Below, piece after piece: positions 1-10,857 of a stretch of 64,000 nt of DNA. How positions within the stretch are numbered: the first letter of the stretch is position 1; every line of letters starts with the position of its first letter. A program made the translations under genes and the position numbers. Origin of the DNA: Rubrivivax sp. (GTDB lineage Bacteria; Pseudomonadota; Gammaproteobacteria; Burkholderiales; Burkholderiaceae_C); assembly GCA_024641945.1 (NCBI GenBank), contig JAHECD010000013.1:1-64000 (forward strand), given 5' to 3'. Under the pieces are notes generated by a model, which did no database searches, was not told the origin of the DNA, and saw only the letters and a list, made by a program, of their open reading frames with translations.

Positions 1-1639
1 TCGAGTGGCGCTTGCCCGACGTGTCACTGTTCGGGTCGATGCCCAGGCTGCCGAGTTCGGCTGTGATGTCGGTCGCCTCGAAGCTGGACTTGTCGCGCTT
101 GTGTTCGAAGCCGAACGCCGCGGCCGCCATGCCGCCGTCCATCTTGAAGAGTTCCATCGACCCACGTGCATCGATGAAATCGACCGTGGCTTTCCCAATC
201 AGCGTATCGGCATTGACCTGCGCCGCTGCGATCGCGGCGATGCCTGCAGCCGTCTGGCCCAGGGTGGGGTCGGCGTGGGTGCCGAACGGATTGATCACGC
301 CGTCAAGGACGCCCTGGCGGATCATCGTATCGTTGACGTAGCCGCGCTTGACGGACGCATTGCTCTGGTTCTGGGAGCGACCGATCGCGGCCTTGTAGTC
401 GATGCCACCCGCATAGCCTTCGATATCGACCATGAAGCGCTCGGTCGTGGTGTCGTCGCCGCTCGTGCGCTTGCCTGCCGGCACCTGGCGCCAGTTGACC
501 GAGCCGCCGATCGACGTGCCGGTGGTGTTGACCACGCCGAGGGCGTCGATCAGCCCGCTGATGTCCCGTGTGGGCGCGCCGGCGGGGAAAAACGGGCTCG
601 AGGCCAGGATCGCGCTGCTGGTCGGCGCCGGTGCGACACGCGAAATGGCCTTGTTGTTTGCGTTGAGGTATTCGGCGGACAGGATCGTGTCGCTGGTGAG
701 CGCAAAGGAGCCGCGAATCAGCCCCGTGATCTGCTCGTTGGCGGGAATCAGGTCAATCGACTTGGTGAAATCATATCGACATGAACCAAACGCACCCGTG
801 TTGTCCGGATTGGCATTGCGCGGCACCGAGAACGGCGGGTCGCAGTTGGGCCCCGACGGCTCGAACCCGTCGACGTCACCAGGGAAGGCCGTGCCGCTGG
901 TTCCGTTGGTGATGTCGCTGCGCGTGGTGCCGAGAATGCCGGTCGAACCGAACTTGCGGTCGACGGCAGCCAGCACCTTCTGCTTGCGCCAGTCCAGGGT
1001 GGCCAGCAAGCTGAACCGGTTCTCGGTCAACGAGCCGAAGCCCGCAACCACGCTGGCGCGGTCGGTCGCACCGGCGCTACCGGCCTCGGGACGCTGCGTC
1101 GAAACGCTGATCTCGACGCCCTTGAAGTCGCGCTTGAGGATGAAGTTGATGACACCGCCGATGGCATCGGTGCCGTAGATGGCGGACGCGCCGTCACGCA
1201 GGACTTCGATCCGGTCCACCGCTGCGAGCGGGATGGCATTCAGGTCGACGGCCGCGGAGTCGAACGCATGGTTCGCCAGGCGCCGGCCATTCAGCAGCAC
1301 CAGCGTCTTGTTGGCGTTGCTGCCGATCGGGCCGCTCAGGCCGCGAAGGTCGGCCTCCGCCTTGCCGCCGGTCGTGGCGCCAATGGACTGGCTGACGCCG
1401 AAGTTCGACTGGTTCGACGCCAGGCGCTGCATCGCCTGCTCGGCCGTGGTCACGCCTTGGGCGGTGAGTTCCTCGGCCTTGATGACCGTCACCGGCAAAG
1501 CCGTTTCGGCATCGACCCGCTTGATGGAAGAACCCGTGATCTCGATCCGTTGTTGCGCCATGACTGGCGTCGACGCCATCAATACGACACCGCCCAGCGC
1601 CACCAGCGCTGCGGTGCAAACCTTCGTCCTCTTGAACAT
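1..1639 (-). CDS. TonB-dependent outer-membrane receptor (N-terminal part, runs off the left edge)
   Basis: Outer-membrane receptor that would take up a ligand using TonB energy; the substrate cannot be read from the sequence. The first 546 codons are present and open to the window edge. The ATG at 1639 has an AGGAG ribosome site about 8 nt upstream. Residues 1-28 are a signal peptide ending VMA before QQ. A TonB-box-like start (RIEITGSSIKR) and a plug domain follow (about 35-165), with TLVLLNGRRL, DRIEVLRDGASAIYGTDAIG and VINFILKRDFKG, all hallmark plug motifs. The rest is beta-barrel sequence. It is of the RIEITGSSIKR subtype common among barrels without a known ligand. The gene stands alone; the next gene upstream is a separate peptide-transport operon on the same strand. 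Confidence 0.9.
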   Translation of the reverse strand, partial: MFKRTKVCTAALVALGGVVLMASTPVMAQQRIEITGSSIKRVDAETALPVTVIKAEELTAQGVTTAEQAMQRLASNQSNFGVSQSIGATTGGKAEADLRGLSGPIGSNANKTLVLLNGRRLANHAFDSAAVDLNAIPLAAVDRIEVLRDGASAIYGTDAIGGVINFILKRDFKGVEISVSTQRPEAGSAGATDRASVVAGFGSLTENRFSLLATLDWRKQKVLAAVDRKFGSTGILGTTRSDITNGTSGTAFPGDVDGFEPSGPNCDPPFSVPRNANPDNTGAFGSCRYDFTKSIDLIPANEQITGLIRGSFALTSDTILSAEYLNANNKAISRVAPAPTSSAILASSPFFPAGAPTRDISGLIDALGVVNTTGTSIGGSVNWRQVPAGKRTSGDDTTTERFMVDIEGYAGGIDYKAAIGRSQNQSNASVKRGYVNDTMIRQGVLDGVINPFGTHADPTLGQTAAGIAAIAAAQVNADTLIGKATVDFIDARGSMELFKMDGGMAAAAFGFEHKRDKSSFEATDITAELGSLGIDPNSDTSGKRHS

Positions 1640-1870
1640 GCCTGTACTCCTGTGAGGTAAATGGATCGGATATCCCTCGGCCCATACAAGACCTGTGCCA
1701 GCGCGATACGTCGGCTTCGTCAAGTTATGTAGCCTTGTGCTCCAAATTCTTACCCAAAGCCCCCTTCGACACCCCTGCGGGTAACCCACTAACGTTGGTA
1801 CGCCGCAACGATAAATTCACCTAAGAATGCGGTGCGCCAGCCCATGATCCCCCGCGTTTCGGGGTGTCGG
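1640..1870. other. Intergenic region between the peptide transporter operon and the TonB receptor
   Basis: 231 nt without a convincing gene. It must hold the receptor promoter, but I cannot single out clear -35/-10 boxes. A short CCCCG/CGGGG hairpin (1850-1864) lies just downstream of the transporter operon stop. It lacks a U-tract in that direction and is at best a weak terminator. Confidence 0.5.
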
Positions 1871-3715
<1,845 letters not shown>

Positions 3716-3716
3716 G

Positions 3717-5156
3717 TCAGGCGGCCTTGCGCTTCAGTCCGAGGCGCGGCTTGAACACCTTGGCGCGCGGGTCGAACGCCGTCTGCACCCCGTCGGCAAA
3801 CAGGTTGGCCGCCAGCACCAGCGAGACCATGAAGGTGAAGGCGGAGGCAAAGCTCCACCACACCACCGGGTCGCGGCTCATCTCGGTGCGCGCCACATTG
3901 ATCATGCCGCCGAAGCTGTTCATGCTCGGGTCCACGCCCACGCCCACATAGCTCAATACCGCCTCGTACAGCACCAGCGCACAGAAGTCGAGCACGGTGG
4001 TGATCAGCATCAGGTGCGCCACGTTGGGGAAGATGTGCCGCAGCATGATGCGCCAATCACTCACGCCGAAGGCGGTCGCGGCCTGCACATATTCCAGTTC
4101 GCGCAGCTTCAAAGTCTCGGCGCGCAGCAAGCGGCACAGGCCGGCCCAACCGGTCAGGCCGAGGATGGCGCAAAGCAGAAACAACTTCAGATCCGCCCGT
4201 TCGGTGCCGGTGTCGAACATGTCCGGGTTCTTGTCCAGGAACACCTGCACCATGAGCACGCAGGCCGCGATCAGCAACACGTTGGGCACGGACGACAGCA
4301 GCGTGTAGAGGTACTGCACGACTTCATCCACCCAGCCGCGGAAATAACCCGCGGCAATCCCCAGGCCCACCGCAAGCGGCAGCGTGGCGATGGTCGACAG
4401 CGTGCCGATGACAAACGCCGTGCGGATGCTCTTCAGGCACTGGAGCAGTACGTCGTTCCCGGTGCGGTCGGTGCCCAGCACGTGGTAGGCCAACGAGAGT
4501 GCGCCCACCACGCCACCGGCCACGCACAGCAGCGTCAGCGTGACGATGGCGGCATGCCATGGGACCGTGGTTTCGCGGCGCCAGACGGCGCGCGCCACCA
4601 CCGCAAATGAAGCCTTCTGGGCGCGCGCGAGGGCCGCGATCAGCCCCGACGCCAGCAACACGGCGAGCACGACACCGGCCAGCAACCCTGCGCCAGCGCG
4701 CACGGCAAGATCGGCACCGCGCTGAACGGCCGGCTGGTCCAGTGTGGTGCACGCGTGCTGCAAACGCGGACGGACGCGCAGAACCTGACCATCGACGGTC
4801 ACGGATTCCTTGGTGAAGCCGTCACAGGACAACGGCTCTGAATAACTCGCCTCCCGAGCGTCCACGATGTGCGCAAGCGCCCTATCGAGCAGCGACCAGG
4901 TGCGTGTGTCGTAGGCGACCTGCGTGACACCGGGTGCAGCGGGCAGCCTCGGCCGGTAATGAAGGCTGTCGAGCAACGTGATGCACAGCGCAAGCGCAAG
5001 CAATACCGACGCGCCGAGCGCCGGCGCGTCCTGGAAGACACGCCGCCATTTCGCGCGCAGATCCGCGCTGCGATGAACCTGCCAGGCATAGAAGATCAAC
5101 GCGGCCACGAGCAGCAACACCACCACGTCGGTCCAGAGAATGACGATCTTCGGCAT
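3717..5156 (-). CDS. yejE: Peptide ABC transporter permease (YejE/DppC-type)
   Basis: Inner-membrane permease, 479 aa. One N-terminal helix (about 8-28) is followed by further helices and a soluble loop of over 100 residues. The conserved permease core is at about 250-460, with the cytoplasmic coupling loop around AATAFGVSDWRIMLRHIFPN (EAA-type motif). The protein is long for a DppC-type subunit because of the N-terminal extension and loop, as in YejE. It follows the YejB-type permease by 12 nt and precedes the ATPase by 1 nt, so the three are one transcript. Substrate is inferred only from context: peptide, perhaps murein peptide. Confidence 0.87.
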   Translation of the reverse strand: MPKIVILWTDVVVLLLVAALIFYAWQVHRSADLRAKWRRVFQDAPALGASVLLALALCITLLDSLHYRPRLPAAPGVTQVAYDTRTWSLLDRALAHIVDAREASYSEPLSCDGFTKESVTVDGQVLRVRPRLQHACTTLDQPAVQRGADLAVRAGAGLLAGVVLAVLLASGLIAALARAQKASFAVVARAVWRRETTVPWHAAIVTLTLLCVAGGVVGALSLAYHVLGTDRTGNDVLLQCLKSIRTAFVIGTLSTIATLPLAVGLGIAAGYFRGWVDEVVQYLYTLLSSVPNVLLIAACVLMVQVFLDKNPDMFDTGTERADLKLFLLCAILGLTGWAGLCRLLRAETLKLRELEYVQAATAFGVSDWRIMLRHIFPNVAHLMLITTVLDFCALVLYEAVLSYVGVGVDPSMNSFGGMINVARTEMSRDPVVWWSFASAFTFMVSLVLAANLFADGVQTAFDPRAKVFKPRLGLKRKAA

Positions 5157-5168
5157 GTCGATGTGGGC

Positions 5169-6152
5169 TCAGGACAGGCGTACCCGGGGGTCGACCCAGG
5201 TGTACGCGATATCGATCAGGATGTAGGTGGCGATGTAGAGCAGCGAGCCCAGGAACACCATCGTGCGCACGATGGCGAAATCCTGCCCGGTGATCGCATC
5301 GATCACGTAGGCCCCGAGGCCGGGAATGCCGAAGAAGCTCTCGAACACGAGGCTGCCCAAGAACACATACGGGAGATAGGAGCCGGCGCTGGTGATGATG
5401 GGGATGAGCGCATTGCGAAGCACGTGGCGGAGCAGGACCACCGGTTCGCTCAACCCTTTGGCGCGTGCCGTGCGCACATAGTCCTTGGTGCTCTCCTCGA
5501 GGAACATCGCGCGGTACAGGCGCGCCTCGCCACCCAGCCGGGAGAGCAGGCTCAACGCGATCGGCAGCACGAGAAACCGCACCGCATCGAGCCCGGGCGC
5601 GTAACCCGAGATCGGCGCGAGACGCCAGAGCTTCGAAAATACGAACTGCCCGACGATGATGTAGAACAGGCTCGACACCGAGAGCATCACGACACAGAGC
5701 ACCACGCCCCAGAAGTCCAGACGCGTCTGGCGGAACATCACCAGCATCAGCGCGAACAAGGTACTCACCACCACCTGCAAAAGGAACAGCGGCAGTGCCA
5801 GCTGCAGGCTGGCCACCATGCGCGTACGCACCTGCTGGCCGATGTCGCCCGCACTTTCCGCGTCCGCCCGGCCGAAATTCAGCGTGAAGAGCGACACCGA
5901 CCGCTCCCAGAAGATCGTCTCGGTATAGCGCTGGGCACCCTCCTTCGCCGGGTTCACGTACAGCGGCTTGTCGTAGCCGCGCTCGGTCTTCCATTTCTGG
6001 ATCTGCTCTTGTGTGACACGCTTGCCGCCGATATTGAGGCGCGCCATGTCGTCCGGCGTATTGAGCGTGAAGAACAGAAAGAACGTGGCCAGGTTGACAC
6101 CCAGCAGGATCAACACGCCATAACCAATGCGCCGGATCACATAGGCGATCAC
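5169..6152 (-). CDS. yejB: Peptide ABC transporter permease (YejB/DppB-type)
   Basis: Inner-membrane permease, 327 aa from a GTG start at 6152. I chose this start because the family begins with MIAYVIRRIGYG-like sequence and because the GTG overlaps the upstream TGA in a GTGA junction. The N-terminal helix (YGVLILLGVNLATFFLFFTL) and a periplasmic segment (about 35-100) are followed by the permease domain. The EAA loop is ARAKGLSEPVVLLRHVLRNA. The C-terminal end WVDPRVRLS is typical of DppB/YejB. It works as a heterodimer with the next permease. Reading further upstream would run through the end of the binding-protein gene. Confidence 0.9.
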   Translation of the reverse strand: MIAYVIRRIGYGVLILLGVNLATFFLFFTLNTPDDMARLNIGGKRVTQEQIQKWKTERGYDKPLYVNPAKEGAQRYTETIFWERSVSLFTLNFGRADAESAGDIGQQVRTRMVASLQLALPLFLLQVVVSTLFALMLVMFRQTRLDFWGVVLCVVMLSVSSLFYIIVGQFVFSKLWRLAPISGYAPGLDAVRFLVLPIALSLLSRLGGEARLYRAMFLEESTKDYVRTARAKGLSEPVVLLRHVLRNALIPIITSAGSYLPYVFLGSLVFESFFGIPGLGAYVIDAITGQDFAIVRTMVFLGSLLYIATYILIDIAYTWVDPRVRLS

Positions 6153-8362
6153 GCAGCGATCTCCTCGCCGCGGGCGTTCATGCGCTCGCGACGCCGGAAG
6201 CTGCGCACGGCATATCCGGCGAGCAGCACGAGTGCCACGAACAGCGCAATCACCGGCCACCAGACGGGGCGGTTCCACTCGGCCTGCAGGCGTGCACGTT
6301 CATCCGTATCGACACGGTAGTAGCGCGCCATGTCGCGTATCAGGATCGACGGCTTGCCGTTCTTGACCCACGGCTGGAATGCGCCAGAGGCGAACGGAAA
6401 ATAGCCGAAGGCCCAGGGCGCATCGTCCTGCGCCATGCGCACCATCTCGTCGATCAGCTTCTGCTTGGCCGGCCCGTCATCGGTGAGCTTGAGCTGCGCG
6501 TACAGCCGATCGAACTCCGGGTTTTCGTAGTTCGCCGTGTTCTCGCCGTCGCTGCGTGTCTTGCCGTTGGGGCCGTAGAGCAGGAAGAGAAAATTCTCGG
6601 CGTCCGGATAGTCGGCGAGCCAGCCCGACCAGAACACCTGGTGCTTGCCCTTGCGCACCTTCTCCTGGAACTGGTTGTTGTCGGTGGCGCGGATGTCGAG
6701 CTGCACCCCTATCTTGGCGAACTGCTTGACCATCCACTCCAGCTTCGGCTTGCGATCGGGCGTGGGGATGGCGTAGTAGTCGTAGTTCAGCGTCAACGGC
6801 TGGCCCGTCTGTGCGTTGCGTCCGCCCGGGTAGCCGGCCTGCGCCAGCAATTCCTTCGCGTCCTCGATGCTGCGGCGCACGAGCCGGTCGCCATTGCGCT
6901 TGTGCGTCACGGCATTCAGGTCCTCCGGCGTGCCGTGGTGCGAGCCGAAGAGTCCGGCAGGTACGGGGCCCATCGCCACCTCGCCGCCGTCCTCGGGAAA
7001 AATGCGCGTGAACTCCTCCCAATCGATGGCGATCGACAGCGCCTGGCGCAGCTTGCGATTCTTCAACTGCTGTTCGGGCGTGCTGCCGCGTCCGATCACC
7101 GGGTCGAGCATGTTGAATCCGATGAACCAGTTGGACAGGTCGACGACCTTCGGGAACTTGAATCCCTTGGCGGTGTATTCACGCCGTACGTCTTCGGAGT
7201 CCTCCATGTCGACGGAGAAATCGACCCCGTAGTCGGTGCGCTCGATCACCGGCACGTCCAGGTAGCCTTGGCGGAATTTCGACTTCAGCGGCACCTTCTC
7301 CTTCTCGATCAGGAAGATGATCTTCTCGATGAAGGGCATCGTCTTGCCGCAATCGTCGAGCAAGCCCGCGGACTTGTCCTGCGGCATGCCTTCGCAGGGG
7401 TACGGGACGCCGCGGTAGTTGGGGTTGCGCGCAATCACGTGGCGGCGGTCCTGGGTCGACGCGACCATCATGTAGGGCCCCGTGCCGACCGGCCAGGTAT
7501 CGAGCGACAGCCCGTTCGCCGCCATGCCGGGCTGTGCGTAGAAGGCATCGGCCTCCCACGGCACCGGCGCCGTGAACGGCATGGCGAGCCAATACTTCCA
7601 CTGGGGGTATTTGCCGTGCAACCGGATGCGCAGGAGGTACTTCTCCGGCGCCGTGGCGCCTGCCAGCGGCCATTCACGGAAGTCGAGAAACGGCTTGTCG
7701 AGACTGGCCGGATCGAGACCCTGCCGCAGCTTCGCATCTTCGGTCTTGATCCGGGCGATGTACGCCTTCAGCCCGATCACATATTCGGCAAAGATGCCAG
7801 CGATCGGCGTCGTGATGCGTGTCGTGGCGTGGCGCTTGAGAGCGTAGACAAAATCCTCCGCCACCAGTTCGCGAGTGCCCATGTGCTCGAACTGAAGCGG
7901 CGAACGCCGCTCGCCGATCTCGCCGGGCTTCATCGCGTGATAGCGGTAGTGCCCCTGCTCGTCGACCGCGAAGGCCGGATGCGGCTGGTACCGGATGCCA
8001 GGCTCGATGGGGATGTCATAGACGCTCTCGGCCACCTGGTCACCCGGCGCATCCGGTGGAAGCGGCTGGCCGTCCTTGCCGACGTAGCGCGGTGCCACGA
8101 CGCTGCGCGCCACCTTGGGAATCAGCTCGTAGGGCCGCTTGAGATAGTGGTACCCGTACAGCGGCTCGTAGATCGAGAACGTGAAAGGCGTTTCGTTGTT
8201 CCAGTACGAAGCCGTCGGGTCCAGGTGGCGCGGCGAGCGGTCGAGAAAGGCCGAATACAGCACGTTGTCGGACGCGCGCTCGCCCGTATGCGGGTCGTTG
8301 TTGCACGACACCGCCGCCAGCGCGGCAAGAAGCAGAACGACGACGGCGCGCATCGAACCCAT
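6149..8362 (-). CDS. Peptide-binding protein of ABC transporter (family 5) with C-terminal membrane anchor
   Basis: Extracytoplasmic solute-binding protein, 737 aa, of the DppA/OppA/YejA class. The N-terminus MGSMRAVVVLLLAALAAVSC is a probable lipoprotein signal (Cys at 20). Family motifs include LRQALSIAIDWEEF and a C-terminal lobe ending near residue 690. It is longer than usual binding proteins. Unusually, residues about 697-722 form a clear hydrophobic helix (PVWWPVIALFVALVLLAG) followed by a basic tail (RSFRRRER), so the C-terminus is probably embedded in the inner membrane. First gene of the transporter set, 1 nt after the LD-carboxypeptidase stop codon. Possible ligand is murein peptide by context. 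Confidence 0.85.
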   Translation of the reverse strand: MGSMRAVVVLLLAALAAVSCNNDPHTGERASDNVLYSAFLDRSPRHLDPTASYWNNETPFTFSIYEPLYGYHYLKRPYELIPKVARSVVAPRYVGKDGQPLPPDAPGDQVAESVYDIPIEPGIRYQPHPAFAVDEQGHYRYHAMKPGEIGERRSPLQFEHMGTRELVAEDFVYALKRHATTRITTPIAGIFAEYVIGLKAYIARIKTEDAKLRQGLDPASLDKPFLDFREWPLAGATAPEKYLLRIRLHGKYPQWKYWLAMPFTAPVPWEADAFYAQPGMAANGLSLDTWPVGTGPYMMVASTQDRRHVIARNPNYRGVPYPCEGMPQDKSAGLLDDCGKTMPFIEKIIFLIEKEKVPLKSKFRQGYLDVPVIERTDYGVDFSVDMEDSEDVRREYTAKGFKFPKVVDLSNWFIGFNMLDPVIGRGSTPEQQLKNRKLRQALSIAIDWEEFTRIFPEDGGEVAMGPVPAGLFGSHHGTPEDLNAVTHKRNGDRLVRRSIEDAKELLAQAGYPGGRNAQTGQPLTLNYDYYAIPTPDRKPKLEWMVKQFAKIGVQLDIRATDNNQFQEKVRKGKHQVFWSGWLADYPDAENFLFLLYGPNGKTRSDGENTANYENPEFDRLYAQLKLTDDGPAKQKLIDEMVRMAQDDAPWAFGYFPFASGAFQPWVKNGKPSILIRDMARYYRVDTDERARLQAEWNRPVWWPVIALFVALVLLAGYAVRSFRRRERMNARGEEIAA

Positions 8363-8363
8363 G

Positions 8364-9251
8364 TCACCACCCGATCAGCACGTTGCGCCCGTCGACCACG
8401 AGCGTGACCCGCACATTTACCGGCATCGTGACGTGCGTGGCCACGTGCCCGAATGGCAGACCCGTCAAGACCGGAACCTTCGTTCGTGCACGCAGCGCCT
8501 GGAGTGCGGACTTCATCTTGTACCCCCGGTCCAGCGGGCTCGGCTTGTAGGCGGTGAAGGCCCCGAGCACGACCGCTTTCTGGCTGTCGAGCACACCTGC
8601 CTGCTGCAGATGCAGCAGGTTGCGCTCGACGCGGTAGGGGTGCTCGTTGACGTCCTCCAGATACAGGATGCCGCCCTTGACACGGGGCCAGTGCGGCGTA
8701 CCCAGCATCGAGCAGAGCATCGTGAGATTGCCGCCCCACAACGTACCACGCGCTTCCAGGCCGTCGAAGCCCGCCTCTGTGCGGAAACCCACCGCCTCGA
8801 GCTCGCCGCCCATGGCCTCGACGAAACACGTCGAGGTGATGTCGTCGAGCTCTTCGCGGCCAAAATCGTCAACGGCCAGCGGGCCGGCCCAGCTTGGCGC
8901 CCTGGCGTGCGCCAGCAAGCCCATTTGCAGCGCGGTCAAGTCGCTGTACCCGACCCAGCGCGTGCCCTGCTCCACGCTGCGTGCCAGCAGCTTCCAATCG
9001 ATGCGGTCCAGAAGGCGCGTGAGCCCATAGCCGCCGCGCGTGGCCATCGCGATCGACGGCGCCTGCGATGCGACGCGGTGCAGCGTGGCGAGCCGGACAT
9101 CGTCGTCGCCGGCAAAACGTTGATGGCGCGCGCGCGCAGCTTCGTCGATACAGACATCGAACCCCAAGGCCTTCAACCGACGCGCGGCCAGGCGCAAGGG
9201 TGCGGCCTTGGCCAGCACGCCAGCGGGAGTGAAGAGAGTCAATGAAGTCAT
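8364..9251 (-). CDS. ldcA: Muramoyltetrapeptide LD-carboxypeptidase (LdcA family, S66)
   Basis: Cytoplasmic serine peptidase, 295 aa, that removes the terminal D-Ala from murein tetrapeptides during cell-wall recycling. The S66 catalytic residues are visible: Ser103 in GYSDLTALQ, Glu199 in YLEDVNEHPYRVER, and His269 in GLPFGHV. The substrate-loop motif ATRGGYGLTRLL is at 70-81. The start ATG overlaps the end of tadA (stop at 9248), and the stop lies 1 nt before the peptide-binding protein gene. It is therefore in one operon with a complete peptide importer. That context suggests imported muropeptides are trimmed by this enzyme. Family assignment is firm; the substrate source is inferred. Confidence 0.9.
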   Translation of the reverse strand: MTSLTLFTPAGVLAKAAPLRLAARRLKALGFDVCIDEAARARHQRFAGDDDVRLATLHRVASQAPSIAMATRGGYGLTRLLDRIDWKLLARSVEQGTRWVGYSDLTALQMGLLAHARAPSWAGPLAVDDFGREELDDITSTCFVEAMGGELEAVGFRTEAGFDGLEARGTLWGGNLTMLCSMLGTPHWPRVKGGILYLEDVNEHPYRVERNLLHLQQAGVLDSQKAVVLGAFTAYKPSPLDRGYKMKSALQALRARTKVPVLTGLPFGHVATHVTMPVNVRVTLVVDGRNVLIGW

Positions 9252-9847
9252 CGTGATGACGCGGTTCCGGCCGAAGCGGGCCAGTCGCTCACCTCGGTGG
9301 CCTCGCCGATCGGTATCTCTGCTTGGACGGGCTCACCACCCGCCCCGGCGGGGTCCGTCCGATGCGCGGCCTTTTGCGCAGCGCGGCGCTCGGCAAAAAA
9401 ACCGCGCAGCAATTTCGCGCTGGATTCGGCCAGCACGCCCCCCAGCACATCGGTATGGTGGTTGAGTGGCGCCTGCGCAAAGAGATCGATCACCGACCCT
9501 GCGGCGCCCGTCTTCGGATCGAAGGCGCCGAAGACCACGCGTTTGAGCCGCGCATGCATCAACGCCATCGCGCACATCGCACAGGGCTCGAGCGTGACGA
9601 AGAGCTCGCAATCGGGCAGGCGGTAATTCTCGAGCAACTGCGCTGCATGGCGCAGGGCAACGATCTCGGCGTGGGCCGTCGGGTCGTGGGTGGTGATCGG
9701 CCGGTTGTATCCGGTGGCCAACACCTGCGGCACGCCGTCGACCTGGCGCACGATGACCGCACCCACCGGCACCTCGCCCGCAAGTTGCGCGTTCAGCGCC
9801 TGGTCGAGCGCCAGTCGCATCGCATGTTCGTCGCCGGCAGCGCTCAA
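9248..9847 (-). CDS. tadA: tRNA(Arg) adenosine(34) deaminase
   Basis: Converts A34 to inosine in the tRNA-Arg(ACG) wobble position. The cytidine-deaminase-fold zinc site is present: HAEI (in TAHAEIVALR) and PCAMC (in LEPCAMCAMAL). The C-terminal part HTDVLGGVLAESSAKLL is typical. I prefer the TTG at 9847 as start (199 aa). It has GGGAGG 4 nt upstream, overlaps the previous stop (TTGA), and yields an N-terminus (SAAGDEHAMRLAL) that aligns with other TadA proteins. The ATG at 9820 would give 190 aa and no ribosome site. A tail of about 40 residues after the deaminase fold, rich in Ala/Pro/Gly, is not conserved. Confidence 0.92.
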   Translation of the reverse strand: MSAAGDEHAMRLALDQALNAQLAGEVPVGAVIVRQVDGVPQVLATGYNRPITTHDPTAHAEIVALRHAAQLLENYRLPDCELFVTLEPCAMCAMALMHARLKRVVFGAFDPKTGAAGSVIDLFAQAPLNHHTDVLGGVLAESSAKLLRGFFAERRAAQKAAHRTDPAGAGGEPVQAEIPIGEATEVSDWPASAGTASSR

Positions 9848-10284
9848 TGGGCCTCCCGGCTGAGTTGCCAGGCCCGGCGGCGCGCCTCGCGCCGTTCCTG
9901 GTAGTCGTGGCGAACGCCGTCCACCCATTGCCACATGTCGACGTGCTGCAGTTCGTCGGCCATGGCGGCCCGGTCGGGCAGCATTGCCGGACGTGCCGTG
10001 CGAAGGTACTCGCGGCCAAAACCGTCGCGACCCAGCCAGCCGGCATCGACCAGCCAGCGACGCAGCTCGACATGGTCCGTATCCAGGCACGTGGCAGGGC
10101 CCGCCAGCTGCCTGATCAGCACGTCATTGACTTCACGCTCCGACATCACGCCAACGGGCATCGAAGCCCATACGAGCGCCAGCAGCAACTCGAGCTGAGG
10201 TGGCGGCAACCCCCCGAGGCACAGCCCGTCCTTGACGACGAGCCGCGCCAGGGTGGGGAGCGTGTCACCGGTGCGCACGGTCAT
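9844..10284 (-). CDS. DUF2087-like protein of unknown function
   Basis: 146 aa, soluble, no signal. The central segment has the pattern of DUF2087: SEREVNDVLIRQL, then DHVELRRWLVDAGWLGRDGFGREY, resembling a small winged-helix-like module. An N-terminal stretch (KDGLCLGGLPPPQLELLLALVWAS) and a C-terminal basic, Arg-rich helix (YQERREARRRAWQLSREAH) flank it. The stop overlaps the tadA TTG start, and its own ATG overlaps the stop of the small membrane protein gene (ATGA). It therefore belongs to the same coupled transcript. No biochemical role is known to me. Confidence 0.75.
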   Translation of the reverse strand: MTVRTGDTLPTLARLVVKDGLCLGGLPPPQLELLLALVWASMPVGVMSEREVNDVLIRQLAGPATCLDTDHVELRRWLVDAGWLGRDGFGREYLRTARPAMLPDRAAMADELQHVDMWQWVDGVRHDYQERREARRRAWQLSREAH

Positions 10285-10505
10285 TGCGAAGCAGCCTCTG
10301 CCGCGCGCACGGCCGCGCCCTGTTCGATCGACTGGGAAACCCGGTCCGCGGCAGCCTGCGCCGGGGCCAGCGTGTTCGCCTGGGCCGGCAGGGCGCCCGA
10401 GGCCGCCGGCGCGCCGGGCGCCAAGGCCTGGAGTTGCGTGGCGGAAAACTTCATCACCGCTACGGCAGCCAGGAGCAGGGCCACGACGCCAAGGAACATT
10501 CGCAT
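10281..10505 (-). CDS. Small single-pass membrane protein, unknown
   Basis: 74 aa from the ATG at 10505. One hydrophobic helix at residues 3-18 (MFLGVVALLLAAVAVM) is followed by an Ala/Pro/Gln-rich, probably periplasmic tail ending AAEAASQ. The stop overlaps the next start in an ATGA junction, which supports expression as the first gene of the run toward tadA. I recognise no family. An in-frame ATG at 10568 would add 21 polar residues, which is less likely because it moves the helix inward. Confidence 0.6.
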   Translation of the reverse strand: MRMFLGVVALLLAAVAVMKFSATQLQALAPGAPAASGALPAQANTLAPAQAAADRVSQSIEQGAAVRAAEAASQ

Positions 10506-10857
10506 CTCGGCATTCTGCCTTGATGCGATACCGGCCACATGCCGGTGGCAACCCGATAAGAAGCGCACACGTGTGCGTGCATGGCCCCCAGATGGGCACG
10601 CAGCGGCAGCACCATTGGTGGGTCACGCACCCCGCGTCCGGGCACCACTGGCACGCGGTCCTGTCCTACATCCGCTGCGCGCGCCGTCCGATGCCACGCG
10701 TGCTGGCCGGCGCAGACACTGGATTCACCTTCAAGACATCAACGATGTCCTGTGGTTCGGACAGTCACCTCGGTGGCCCGGTTCGATCGAATCGCAAGAT
10801 TGAGTTCAAGAGTCGAGAACCAACTGCCAACGCAGTCAACCAAAAGAGGAATCCAAC
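10506..10857. other. Divergent intergenic region with two palindromes
   Basis: 352 nt between the small membrane protein gene (minus) and the BON gene (plus); I see no gene. A perfect ACCGGC/GCCGGT inverted repeat (10530-10546, 5-nt loop) and a perfect 14-bp palindrome CGCACACGTGTGCG (10564-10577) lie close to the minus-strand gene start and could be regulatory sites. AAAGAGGAA just before 10858 is the ribosome site of the BON gene. Confidence 0.5.

Noticed and set aside
1850-1864. CCCCG/CGGGG hairpin as terminator of the peptide transporter operon
   Set aside because: Short stem and no U-tract in the direction of transcription; noted only as weak structure.
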